Source: an uncultured Bacteroides sp. (GTDB taxonomy: Bacteria; Bacteroidota; Bacteroidia; Bacteroidales; Bacteroidaceae). From it: a stretch of 64,000 nucleotides of DNA. A program made the position numbers and the translations under genes. Each line of letters begins with the position of its first letter. Position 1 is the first letter of the stretch. The stretch lies in contig NZ_OY781099.1 of assembly GCF_963676325.1 (NCBI RefSeq), positions 2,294,001-2,358,000 on the forward strand, read 5' to 3'. The notes below the pieces were generated by a model. That model did no database searches and had not been told where the DNA came from. It was given only the letters and a program-made list of their open reading frames with translations. Positions 24,992-33,209 of this stretch are shown here, piece by piece.

Positions 24992-26431
24992 TCACTCTTT
25001 TTCGCCAAAGATAGTGGCAGTAAAGATATAAATATCAGCATCTTTCCATCCTTCCCAACCAATACCAGCTTTATCACGGGCACAGTGACCGAGGAAGGTT
25101 TCCTTATCCCAGCCGGTTTCTGTTGCTACCTGAGGCAGAAACACTCCACTGCAATATCCTTGTACAATAAAGATTCCGTGTACGCCTAGTTCTATTTCGG
25201 ATATATCATGAATTTTACGCAAAGGAGACAGCACAGAGATCTCAATTTCAATTTCATCTAATTCATCTTCAGTCACCGGAGAAAAACGGGAATCGTTTAT
25301 GGCTGCCCAGACAGCTTTGTCACGAACAACCTTAAGTAAAGGTTTGTCGCCCGTCATCTGGCCAATACATCCACGAAGATTACCATTCTTGTGAAGAGAA
25401 ACAAAAGCGCCACATTTTGTTTTGAGAGCGGGAGAACATTTTTCAATATCCAATGCCGGTCGGTCTACATTCCAAAATAGATTCTCGATAGATCGTCTTG
25501 CTTCCTGCGACAACAGTTGCTTATCCTCTTCCGAAAGAATGAACTCATCTTTGGCAACAGTCTTTTCAGTTAAGGCAATCGCCCAGTATCCCACGACTCT
25601 GTCATGGTCACCGTACATGGCTGCATCGCCTGAATTGCTGTATTTAATACCCTTCAGGTGAAACGAATCATCATTCTCAACCATATAAAGTAGCGTCAGC
25701 ACGGAAGTCCATCCACACAGACTGGTAGATAAATGAGGAATGTGCTTTCCTGCATTGCCAGCCAGGACAGACATTAAATGTTTGGGATCTTTTGAAATGA
25801 TGGCTTGTTCGGTAAGCAAATCCACCATTTTTGCATTCTCATAGTTTGGATAATGCGAGAAATCGGAACTGATAACAAATAAATTATCCGCATTCAGATA
25901 AGGTTTCAGCGCAGCAGCAATTTGCCTGCAAACGGCATGATCATTTGTACCCAGAACAATGGGCACAATCTTGTAATTCCCTTTCAGCACATGGTGTAGA
26001 AAAGGCAATTGCACCTCAATGCTATGCTCACTCATGTGGGGAGATTTGTCATCAGAGAACAGTTCGGGATAACGTTCCACCAGAGACTTTCCCAATTCCG
26101 TATCTACAACCTCTTTCCCATACGGCATTAAAAAGTCACCGTCGCAATATACAGAAGCACCCTCGAAGTAAACCTGATGAGATGAAGCTATTACAAAAAC
26201 ATGTTTATAATCAATATTTCCATCAATCTGATTAAAAGCCGAAGCAGCAATCCCACCGGAAAAGACATACCCGGCATGAGGACTGATGATGGCCCGCACA
26301 TGTTCACATTGTTTAGGGGCAGCCGTTGCGAAAAGAGCAGAGAGTTCTTTTTGTAGCATATCGGGATTTGCAGGATAAAATTGTCCGGCCACGGCAGGTT
26401 GTCTATTAAAAATTTCACTCTTGTCACTCAT
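24992..26431 (-). CDS. amrB: AmmeMemoRadiSam proteins B and A fused (Memo-like plus AMMECR1 domain)
   Basis: A single 479-residue cytoplasmic protein joining the two partners of the radical SAM enzyme. Residues about 5-270 are a Memo-like, dioxygenase-fold domain with His-containing segments ISPHAGYVFSGG, SEHSIEVQLPF and SSDFSHY. Residues about 295-479 are an AMMECR1 domain with the hallmark LRGCIG and RFSPVTEDEL. The start at 26431 (MSDKSEIFNRQPAVAGQFYP) is preferred over 26458 because family members begin near RxPAVAGxFYP. It lies about 40 bases downstream of the OmpA gene on the same strand, so they may share a transcript. Confidence 0.92.
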   Translation of the reverse strand: MSDKSEIFNRQPAVAGQFYPANPDMLQKELSALFATAAPKQCEHVRAIISPHAGYVFSGGIAASAFNQIDGNIDYKHVFVIASSHQVYFEGASVYCDGDFLMPYGKEVVDTELGKSLVERYPELFSDDKSPHMSEHSIEVQLPFLHHVLKGNYKIVPIVLGTNDHAVCRQIAAALKPYLNADNLFVISSDFSHYPNYENAKMVDLLTEQAIISKDPKHLMSVLAGNAGKHIPHLSTSLCGWTSVLTLLYMVENDDSFHLKGIKYSNSGDAAMYGDHDRVVGYWAIALTEKTVAKDEFILSEEDKQLLSQEARRSIENLFWNVDRPALDIEKCSPALKTKCGAFVSLHKNGNLRGCIGQMTGDKPLLKVVRDKAVWAAINDSRFSPVTEDELDEIEIEISVLSPLRKIHDISEIELGVHGIFIVQGYCSGVFLPQVATETGWDKETFLGHCARDKAGIGWEGWKDADIYIFTATIFGEKE

Positions 26432-26473
26432 AACCGATATAATTAAAGGATAAACCACAACACACTATTCCAT

Positions 26474-27625
26474 TCACTTGGAAATAAAAATATTTATCTT
26501 ATTCCATATATTGTTCACATTCAAAGGACGTTGCCCTCCGCTATAGTTTACCACCGTTAATCGACTTGCAGGTATTTGATATTTATCTTTAAGCATATTA
26601 AACACAGCAGCACTTCGTGCCTCACTCACCTGCAGATTCATATCGGCTGTACTTATATCTGTATTTGAATAACTTGCAATGGTAAACTTACTCTTTGGAT
26701 GTTCTTTTATATACTGAGCCGTGTTATAGAGATACCCTTCCTGATCACTCTCAATAACAGCCTTTCCCGTGCGGAAAACAATCACTCCAATCAGATTAGC
26801 ATCATCTTCTACCGCTGCTTCTTTAGCAACCGGCTTAGGTTCTGCCACAGCTTCTTTACTCTCGTAGCGAGCTTTGTACTCTTTCACCTGAAGTCTGAGC
26901 GCATTATTCTGATCATTTAATGACTGAATCAGCATAGGATCTGCAGCCTCAACAATAGCAAATCCTCTTTTGTTAAAGCGATATGTAAGGCCAATTAGTA
27001 CATTCAGCGTAGCATCATTGCTTGCAGAATACTTTTCCTGACCATTAAAGTCGTCACGCAATAAATTTCCATTGGCTTCCACATTCAGACTCCATGCCTC
27101 ACCTAACCGGAAATCGGCCTGCAAACCGGCACGTATTGCTCCGCTGTTTGTAGATCGTAAAGTATGCAATCCGGGTTCATACTCAGTACTCACATTAACA
27201 TTCGAATCTTTAAAAGTATGCACAACCCCAACTCCAAGAATTCCTATCAGATTAAAATTCCGGATTCCTTTATAAGTGTGAAATATATTCGACATGTTAA
27301 ACAATGCATCAATGTTTCCATTCAGATATTTCACATTGTATATGCTACCTGCCAGATTGTTTTTTGAAGTCCATCCCCCAAACTGAATACGCGTGCCCAC
27401 TTCCGGAGAAAAGAATTTACCAACATTCAAAGCTACTGTAGGACTTAGTTTCCCTGAAAAAGAAGAATACTGCTGGCATTCACTGAATGTGTATTGTCCG
27501 CCTGCTTGCCATTGAATAAACCAGTTATCCCAATAGCCATACTTCCTTAAAGTCTTTTCCCCATTCTGAGCAAAACACATTGCAGCAAAGGATGCCAGTG
27601 CTAACAGAAAAAGTATTTTTTTCAT
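26474..27625 (-). CDS. OmpA family outer-membrane protein
   Basis: A 383-residue exported protein beginning MKKILFLLALASFAAMCFAQ. A beta-barrel of about 210 residues with alternating aromatic strands (WFIQWQAGGQYTFSECQQYS) is followed by a coiled, charged linker (QVKEYKARYESKEAVAEP). The C-terminal OmpA-like peptidoglycan-binding domain (VIVFRTGKAVIESDQEG, LQVSEARSAAVFNMLKDKYQ, ASRLTVVNYSGGQRP) anchors the outer membrane to the wall. The domain is somewhat divergent: the usual NRRVE motif near the end is NKINIF. The start at 27625 gives a clean signal peptide, unlike an upstream ATG at 27700. Confidence 0.9.
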   Translation of the reverse strand: MKKILFLLALASFAAMCFAQNGEKTLRKYGYWDNWFIQWQAGGQYTFSECQQYSSFSGKLSPTVALNVGKFFSPEVGTRIQFGGWTSKNNLAGSIYNVKYLNGNIDALFNMSNIFHTYKGIRNFNLIGILGVGVVHTFKDSNVNVSTEYEPGLHTLRSTNSGAIRAGLQADFRLGEAWSLNVEANGNLLRDDFNGQEKYSASNDATLNVLIGLTYRFNKRGFAIVEAADPMLIQSLNDQNNALRLQVKEYKARYESKEAVAEPKPVAKEAAVEDDANLIGVIVFRTGKAVIESDQEGYLYNTAQYIKEHPKSKFTIASYSNTDISTADMNLQVSEARSAAVFNMLKDKYQIPASRLTVVNYSGGQRPLNVNNIWNKINIFISK

Positions 27626-27897
27626 TTTTATTCCTTTAATGGTTAAAGAAAAGAGCAAGAATGCGAGTCTACATAATTTATATATTAAACACTTTAACAC
27701 CTACTTTTGTTAAAAAAAGCACCATATATTTAATGATTATTCAGATTCTGCAAACATTCTATTCTGGTTGTTCATCAAAATTATTAATAAGTCAAAAAAA
27801 ATCAGTTTACCGATCTTTATTCAAAATAAAAATATTTACTTTGCAACCTCTCTGAGTTTCATATTAAAAGACATAATAAACTAAAACAAACAAGACT

Positions 27898-28224
27898 ATG
27901 ATGAAGAAAATATTGTTACTTTGCTTAACAACTATGTTGTTTTCCTGTGCATCTACTTCAAACTTTATGCGTAAAACAATGCTGATAGAAAATGGTATGA
28001 CCAAGAATGAAGTTATAGACATTTTAGGAGTGCCAAAGGACAGACAATTTCATGATGCAGAAGAAATATGGAAATATGAGTTAACAGGTCTTACTGAGAC
28101 TAAATTCTATTTCGTTTGGTTCAGAGACAACGGTGTTACCGGACTAACATCAAGTTACACAGACAATGCTATTCCCGACAGAGCCCATGAAAACAGACCT
28201 ATGCCGATAGAGCGAAGAAGATAA
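27898..28224 (+). CDS. Small lipoprotein with SmpA/BamE-like fold
   Basis: A 108-residue predicted lipoprotein. The signal is MMKKILLLCLTTMLFS with lipid Cys17, followed by GMTKNEVIDILGVPKDRQF-x-EEIWKYE and FYFVWFRDNGVTGL. That is the two-helix, two-strand pattern of SmpA/OmlA (BamE-like) domains. The tail NRPMPIERRR is charged. A close paralogue lies at 28671 on the same strand, with matching signal, GM(T/S)KNEV-ILG-P and EEIW(K/Y)Q(Y) segments. Whether either protein works with the BAM complex is unknown. The 102-bp palindromic element lies downstream. Confidence 0.75.
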   Translation: MMKKILLLCLTTMLFSCASTSNFMRKTMLIENGMTKNEVIDILGVPKDRQFHDAEEIWKYELTGLTETKFYFVWFRDNGVTGLTSSYTDNAIPDRAHENRPMPIERRR

Positions 28225-28273
28225 TTAAAAATCTTCTTCCTTACATTATAAAATTAAACTAGAATCAATTTGT

Positions 28274-28375
28274 GTTTGATATATATCTAAGGTTATGTTT
28301 GATATATATCAAAAGAGTGCTTAGATATATATCAAACACAGCCTTAGATGGGGGTCTAAAAAGAAATGTTTAACC
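28274..28375. repeat. 102-bp iterated-palindrome intergenic element, copy B
   Basis: Same length and layout as copy A at 3471. Unit 1 GTTTGATATATATCTAAG pairs perfectly over 18 bp with unit 3 CTTAGATATATATCAAAC. Unit 2 TTTGATATATATCAAA is a perfect palindrome, and the element closes with TTAGATGGGGGTCTAA (5-bp stem, loop TGGGGG) and TTTAACC. It sits between the two paralogous lipoprotein genes. Confidence 0.75.
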
Positions 28376-28394
28376 AGTGTTTATAAAATAAAAT

Positions 28395-28502
28395 TCAATA
28401 CTTCATCTCCAGTCCCCATTGTTTTGCCAAACGCTTGGCCTCTTTCCTATTCAGATAAATCACAGCTCCATACCTGGGAGAAGTAAAAACAGCGGTTTTC
28501 AT
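28395..28502 (-). CDS. Possible 35-residue protein or gene remnant
   Basis: A minus-strand frame from ATG 28502 begins MKTAVFTSPRYGAVIYLNRK and ends EAKRLAKQWGLEMKY. The frame is open about 22 codons further upstream without another ATG. The sequence looks protein-like (amphipathic strand then helix) but I recognise no family. It may be the tail of a lost gene. Confidence 0.3.
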   Translation of the reverse strand: MKTAVFTSPRYGAVIYLNRKEAKRLAKQWGLEMKY

Positions 28503-28670
28503 AACTCCTTCATTGAAATATTCCAGATCAATCAGTAAGATGTACGAAATGAGAGATGTACAGCATTAATTATATGTAAAACTTTTCTTCAAATTGAACT
28601 AGACATCCATCTTTTGCATTAATAATGTTATAGATAACTTGAGTAAACCAATTAATCAAACATCAACATT

Positions 28671-29024
28671 ATGAAAAAAGTATTATTCTTACTTTGCTTA
28701 ACAACAGTGTTATTATCTTGTGGATCTTCAGCAGTATCTGTTCGTCAAACAAGACAAATACAAACTGGCATGTCTAAAAATGAGGTCTTAAATATTTTAG
28801 GGAGCCCAAACAACCAACAGTTTAACGGATCAGAAGAAATATGGCAATACAGAGTTAGAAGTTCTTCTCGTTCGGAATCAATCAGGTCTTTTACGGTTTG
28901 GTTTGAGAATAATCGTGTTACCAGATTAACATCTGACAGCAATTCTACACAAGATAATAGAAATTATGATTTTGATAAACGTACCCGACAAGAAAGAAAT
29001 AGAGACAGGGATAGAGATAGATAA
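28671..29024 (+). CDS. Small lipoprotein with SmpA/BamE-like fold and Arg/Asp-rich tail
   Basis: A 117-residue paralogue of the 27898 gene. The signal is MKKVLFLLCLTTVLLS with Cys17, the core is GMSKNEVLNILGSPNNQQFN-x-EEIWQYR and FTVWFENNRVTRL, and a low-complexity tail is rich in N, R and D (QERNRDRDRDR). The tail composition resembles that of the next gene (29106), suggesting a shared envelope role such as electrostatic binding. This is an inference. It has its own leader, since 446 bases separate it from its paralogue. Confidence 0.72.
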   Translation: MKKVLFLLCLTTVLLSCGSSAVSVRQTRQIQTGMSKNEVLNILGSPNNQQFNGSEEIWQYRVRSSSRSESIRSFTVWFENNRVTRLTSDSNSTQDNRNYDFDKRTRQERNRDRDRDR

Positions 29025-29105
29025 AGGTTAAAAAAACATCCATCTTTACCATTATCGATAAATTTAGCCTTTGAGGTTATAGCATTAAATTAAAGCATCA
29101 ACATT

Positions 29106-29723
29106 ATGAGAAAAATATTTTTAATATTAGTAATGGCTGCTGCGTCAATTGGCATTCAGGCGCAGGATGATTACGGTAATTTTTCCCTCTCTATTTCAAA
29201 TTACAACAGAAATTATTCAAATTCTCAGGTTTCAAGTTTGTACTATAATCATTATGGCATTCCTCAGCAAAAGTTAAACGAACTTTATATGGGCTTTAAT
29301 ATGAACTGGGGAGATGTTGTATTAGCAATAGAACTAAGCCGCTTTTTAAATGTACCAATCAATACCATATATGATAATTATCACATGTATGGTGGTAGAA
29401 GTGGTTGGGGTAATTTAGCAAAGAAACATGGAATTAAACCAGGATCCGCTAAATTTAGGAATTTTAAACAAAGAATGAATAATGAAAATGTGTATTGGAG
29501 GGATACATATAATGATTATAAAGTTCACAAGAATCCTAAAATTGGAGGTAAGAAAAGATATGTTTATCCCGACAATTTAATGAGAGATCCACTGCCTATA
29601 AATAAAAATCGAGGTAGAGATTATAATGACCGGAATAATAGAAACAAAAATTATAATGAACAAGGAAAAGACCAGAGAAGAGATAAGAATAACAGAAACC
29701 AAGGAAGAGATGACAGTAGATAG
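29106..29723 (+). CDS. Exported protein of unknown function with N/R/D-rich tail
   Basis: 205 residues with signal peptide MRKIFLILVMAAASIGIQAQ. The central part has many Tyr/Asn residues (NYNRNYSNSQ, YYNHYGIPQQKLNELYMGF), a helical segment (WGDVVLAIELSRFLNVPINTI) and a GWGNLAKKHGIKPGSAKF motif. The last 45 residues are low complexity (NDRNNRNKNYNEQGKDQRR). I do not recognise a family with confidence. It starts 81 bases after the Arg/Asp-tailed lipoprotein and may be coexpressed. It ends at a clear terminator. Confidence 0.65.
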   Translation: MRKIFLILVMAAASIGIQAQDDYGNFSLSISNYNRNYSNSQVSSLYYNHYGIPQQKLNELYMGFNMNWGDVVLAIELSRFLNVPINTIYDNYHMYGGRSGWGNLAKKHGIKPGSAKFRNFKQRMNNENVYWRDTYNDYKVHKNPKIGGKKRYVYPDNLMRDPLPINKNRGRDYNDRNNRNKNYNEQGKDQRRDKNNRNQGRDDSR

Positions 29724-29758
29724 ATTTGCATAATTTTCACTTATACTTTTGTAAAAAT

Positions 29759-29787
29759 AATCCCAGGATACAAATTGTCCTGGGATT
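29759..29787 (+). terminator. Terminator after the 29106 gene
   Basis: AATCCCAGGA and TCCTGGGATT, a perfect 10-bp stem with loop TACAAATTG, followed by ATTTTTT. Confidence 0.85.
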
Positions 29788-29881
29788 ATTTTTTATCTCC
29801 CATAAAATTAATTAAGAATTAAATAAATAGAAAACATTTTGAATAACATTTTGTTATTTTATTTAAAAAACTATTACTAAT

Positions 29882-30871
29882 ATGAGATCTATTTGCATCT
29901 ACAAAATGTGGGGGATCATTGCATTAACACTATTGTGTGGCTGTACAAACCCTGAGACAAAAGTAAAAGAAGTAAGAAGCAGGATGGCAAAGAACTATCA
30001 TCTGCACCTGAATCAGCATGCTGCATTCTTAAACTCGTCACTGGAGAATATAAGTGCAACCTTTAATGTGGATAGTACATCTGCAAAAACAACCATTCCT
30101 AACACTTCGTTAAAGAAGATTCTCAAAAAGAAATTATTCAGTGCCATTCCTTCGGCAATCTTTCAGTTTGAATTATCGTCTATAGGCAGCGCCAATATAT
30201 CGCTTAAGCAATATAATGAGGTCCGTAATTATACACTGCAAATGATGAAGGACAGCTTAAATATATTTATCAGATACAAAGATAAAAAGGCGGTAAACCT
30301 ATTGGTTGATACTATATTAGCCCGCTATTCAAAGCAATTTCCTGTAAGAAATGCCTATTTTTACTACAAGGAACAAAAAGAGTATGCCGGAACGTTCCTG
30401 CAATTTCTGGGAACAGAAAACGAGGGTTACTGTAACGACATGAATCTGCTTCCAGGAGATTGTAACTGGGGCTATATTTTCTTGTCGGCCAACGGTAAAA
30501 GTCTGTTTAAATTTCAATGCGTGGGCACCGATAGTATAGAATACAACATAGGCAATTTTGAAAGAAGAAACGACACATTGGTCTGTTCATTCAAGAAAGC
30601 CTATTCATATTTAGAAAAGTATGATGCAAACACAGGAGTGAGCATTTCTGATCCCAACGAAGGAAAACTAAGTAATAAAGGAGGTTTCACTATGAAACTG
30701 CTGCCATGCGAATGTTTGCAATATCCTTTCATAATAAGATATACAAATGAAAGCGAAGGAAGTGATATGCTTCAGACTTATGTGGTTAAAGTAGCTACTC
30801 TTAAAGAGCAGGATGATTTTATAAAGTCGATAAAAGACATAAAGGCTATTGCAAAAATGATTAAGAATTAG
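29882..30871 (+). CDS. Lipoprotein of unknown function
   Basis: A 329-residue predicted lipoprotein. The signal MRSICIYKMWGIIALTLLCG leads to Cys21. The mature part has an N-terminal helical region (VKEVRSRMAKNYHLHLNQHA) and then mixed alpha/beta sequence with Cys pairs (GYCNDMNLLPGDCNWGY, LPCECLQYP) that could form disulfides in the periplasm. I recognise no domain. It stands alone between two strong terminators. Confidence 0.65.
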   Translation: MRSICIYKMWGIIALTLLCGCTNPETKVKEVRSRMAKNYHLHLNQHAAFLNSSLENISATFNVDSTSAKTTIPNTSLKKILKKKLFSAIPSAIFQFELSSIGSANISLKQYNEVRNYTLQMMKDSLNIFIRYKDKKAVNLLVDTILARYSKQFPVRNAYFYYKEQKEYAGTFLQFLGTENEGYCNDMNLLPGDCNWGYIFLSANGKSLFKFQCVGTDSIEYNIGNFERRNDTLVCSFKKAYSYLEKYDANTGVSISDPNEGKLSNKGGFTMKLLPCECLQYPFIIRYTNESEGSDMLQTYVVKVATLKEQDDFIKSIKDIKAIAKMIKN

Positions 30872-30872
30872 A

Positions 30873-30908
30873 CAGAAAAGGCAGCCAATTAATAAGCTGC
30901 CTTTTCTG
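30873..30908 (+). terminator. Terminator after the 29882 lipoprotein
   Basis: CAGAAAAGGCAGC and GCTGCCTTTTCTG, a perfect 13-bp stem with loop CAATTAATAA. It also faces the end of the porin operon and may work for both. Confidence 0.8.
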
Positions 30909-30950
30909 TGTTATCTATTTATATAGCTGCGACATAGGGAACATTCAACA

Positions 30951-32117
30951 TTAAAACATTTGCAGCTGATAAATAAACCCTAAAGAGACTCTATCGGTAT
31001 TATAATTTCCAAAACCTAAAGACTTAGCTTTATTGGTATATTGATAATCTCTACCCACATAAGTAAGGAAGAAATGTAGGTTAGACTCCATTGGATAGTA
31101 CTCTAATCCAGCGAAATATCCGTAAGATGTGCGATACTTACCTTTAGAGAATCCTGTCAAATCATTTTTAAGAGAGGCTGTTTCGTACATGCCTTCTACA
31201 AAAACATTCCATCTTGGGGCAAAGCGGTAATTCAGTTTCGTAACCAATGACATATATTGGGCATTAACCGCATTTCTGTATCTGCTTGAGTTCGTAATAC
31301 TACTCATAATTCCATTACGATCAAGCTCTTCATTGGAATACATAAAATCAAAGAACATATTAAATCTGCCTTGTGTGAATTCATTTCCCAACGCATAATA
31401 GTACATATTCTTACCCTTGGCTTCATTCATCAACGAAGCTGACCAACGAGTCTTAAATGCATTATTAAAATAGCTACCGTTCCAGTTCAGTGTGTATACT
31501 AATGGAGCCTGGCTCTGCTGAACACCTGTTGTTCCCACATTATAAGTGTTTGCAAAAGTAGTATTCATACTATTCAGAACCTGAAGCTGTAACTGATGAT
31601 TATCACTGAGGTTATAGGCAAAGTTCACACCTGTAAGGAAATTGCTCATATTCTCAATCATATCACTGTATTCATATATCTCAATAGGATTCAGGTCGAA
31701 CTCTATACCTCCATAGGCAGCACATTGCTTTCCTATAAACATAGAGAATTCATCCGTCAGTTTTACGCCAATTCCAGCAACATCAATGGAAGTAGGCAGG
31801 TTATCAATGTTACCACTACCGGCATTCGGACGGTTTAAACGTTGCCTCCATCTATAAGACAGCCAATCGTTTATTTTCCCCTTAGCCTCAATACGGAACT
31901 GCCTCATATTAAACTTGCTTATATCATGAATACCGTCAGTAAACTGATTATCAAAACTTCCATTCATATTCAGAAAGAAGTTAAACTTATCAGTCTTTTT
32001 CTTGATATCCGTTACTTCCTCAAACAAGCTTTTTGAGGAACGCATTTCGCCATCTTGTTGTGCCCTGACACCTGTCATGCACAACAACACTCCCAATAAT
32101 AGTATATACTTTTTCAT
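30951..32117 (-). CDS. Porin-like outer-membrane beta-barrel (OprO/P type)
   Basis: A 388-residue outer-membrane protein from ATG 32117 (MKKYILLLGVLLCMTGVRAQ), with an upstream ATG at 32129 also possible. After a short coiled segment (SLFEEVTDIKKKTDKFN) come amphipathic strands ending in aromatic residues, including FNMRQFRIEAKGKINDWLSY and FSMFIGKQCAAYGG, and a C-terminal FIYQLQMF strand as in barrels. The pattern fits the phosphate-selective porin O/P family. It overlaps or abuts the end of the asparaginase gene, making it the last gene of a dcu-ansB-porin operon. The context suggests it admits asparagine or dicarboxylates. Confidence 0.8.
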   Translation of the reverse strand: MKKYILLLGVLLCMTGVRAQQDGEMRSSKSLFEEVTDIKKKTDKFNFFLNMNGSFDNQFTDGIHDISKFNMRQFRIEAKGKINDWLSYRWRQRLNRPNAGSGNIDNLPTSIDVAGIGVKLTDEFSMFIGKQCAAYGGIEFDLNPIEIYEYSDMIENMSNFLTGVNFAYNLSDNHQLQLQVLNSMNTTFANTYNVGTTGVQQSQAPLVYTLNWNGSYFNNAFKTRWSASLMNEAKGKNMYYYALGNEFTQGRFNMFFDFMYSNEELDRNGIMSSITNSSRYRNAVNAQYMSLVTKLNYRFAPRWNVFVEGMYETASLKNDLTGFSKGKYRTSYGYFAGLEYYPMESNLHFFLTYVGRDYQYTNKAKSLGFGNYNTDRVSLGFIYQLQMF

Positions 32118-32118
32118 A

Positions 32119-33177
32119 TCAATATTCATTAAAATAAGTTTGAATCTGCTTCCAGTCGCTTGTCTTTGTCAGCGCCAGCATCAACAGAATTCGGGATTTC
32201 TGAGGATTAAGTTCCTGAGAAGCTACAAATCCATATTCGGCATCATTAACTTCTGCATCCAATGTACTTGGACCGGTTGGCACTCTTGAAGAACGAACTA
32301 CCTGAATACCGGCTTTTCTTGCTCTGATCAGTTCAGGGAAAATATTCTTATGAATATTACCATTTCCTACACCTGCATGAATAATTCCTTTATAACCGGC
32401 AGCAATCAACGCATTGACAGCCTCGGGTTCCACATTGGCGTAACTATAAATAATACCCACTTTCGGGAGCTTATCTAATTTGTCAACAGAGAACACAGAT
32501 GCTGAAGTGTGCTTTTTTGCGGGAATTCGATTAAAAAACACTTTACTATTAAAGACATAACCCAGTGCACCAGAGTTAGGAGCCTGGAAAGTTTCCACAC
32601 TTATAGTGTTTGTTTTCAATACATCTCCGGCTCCCAGAATAAGTCCGTTCATGGCAACCAAAACGCCCTTACCAATAGATTCTTTTGCAGAAGCAGTAAC
32701 TACTGCATTATATAAATTCAAAGGACCATCTGCACTAATTGCAGTAGAAGGACGCATAGCACCAACAAGGACAACCGGCTTATCACTATTTACTACAAGA
32801 TTAAGGAAGTAAGCAGTTTCTTCCATGGTATCGGTTCCGTGAGTAATTACAATGCCATCAACTTTACTATCTGCAAGCAATATATTAATCCGCTTTGCAA
32901 GTGTGAGCCATACATCGTCAGACATATCCTGTGATCCGATTCTGACAATTTGTTCACCGGTAACATTTGCCACATTATTAATATCAGGCACGGCATCCAG
33001 CAAAGCACTGATAGCAACCTGTCCGGCTGTATAATTTGTTTTTGTACTTGAAGCGCCGGTTCCGGCTATTGTACCTCCCGTTGCCAGAATGTGAATATTA
33101 GGCTTTTGAGCCATCACTGTTAAAGCTGACAGTAACAAACAAAGAACTAAGAATTGGAATCTTTTAATTGCTTTCAT
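32119..33177 (-). CDS. ansB: Type II (periplasmic) L-asparaginase
   Basis: Hydrolyses asparagine to aspartate and ammonia. 352 residues with signal peptide MKAIKRFQFLVLCLLLSALT. The catalytic threonine motifs are both present: ILATGGTIAGTG (first Thr) and ITHGTDTMEETAYFL (second Thr, Asp). SQDMSDDVW, GAMRPSTAISADGP and VVRSSRVPTG are also typical. It lies in an operon between the C4-dicarboxylate transporter (33 bases upstream) and the porin (overlapping downstream). Aspartate made in the periplasm could enter in exchange for succinate and feed fumarate respiration. Confidence 0.96.
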   Translation of the reverse strand: MKAIKRFQFLVLCLLLSALTVMAQKPNIHILATGGTIAGTGASSTKTNYTAGQVAISALLDAVPDINNVANVTGEQIVRIGSQDMSDDVWLTLAKRINILLADSKVDGIVITHGTDTMEETAYFLNLVVNSDKPVVLVGAMRPSTAISADGPLNLYNAVVTASAKESIGKGVLVAMNGLILGAGDVLKTNTISVETFQAPNSGALGYVFNSKVFFNRIPAKKHTSASVFSVDKLDKLPKVGIIYSYANVEPEAVNALIAAGYKGIIHAGVGNGNIHKNIFPELIRARKAGIQVVRSSRVPTGPSTLDAEVNDAEYGFVASQELNPQKSRILLMLALTKTSDWKQIQTYFNEY

Positions 33178-33209
33178 AACTATACATTTTATGGTTAATA
33201 AAATAAGTT

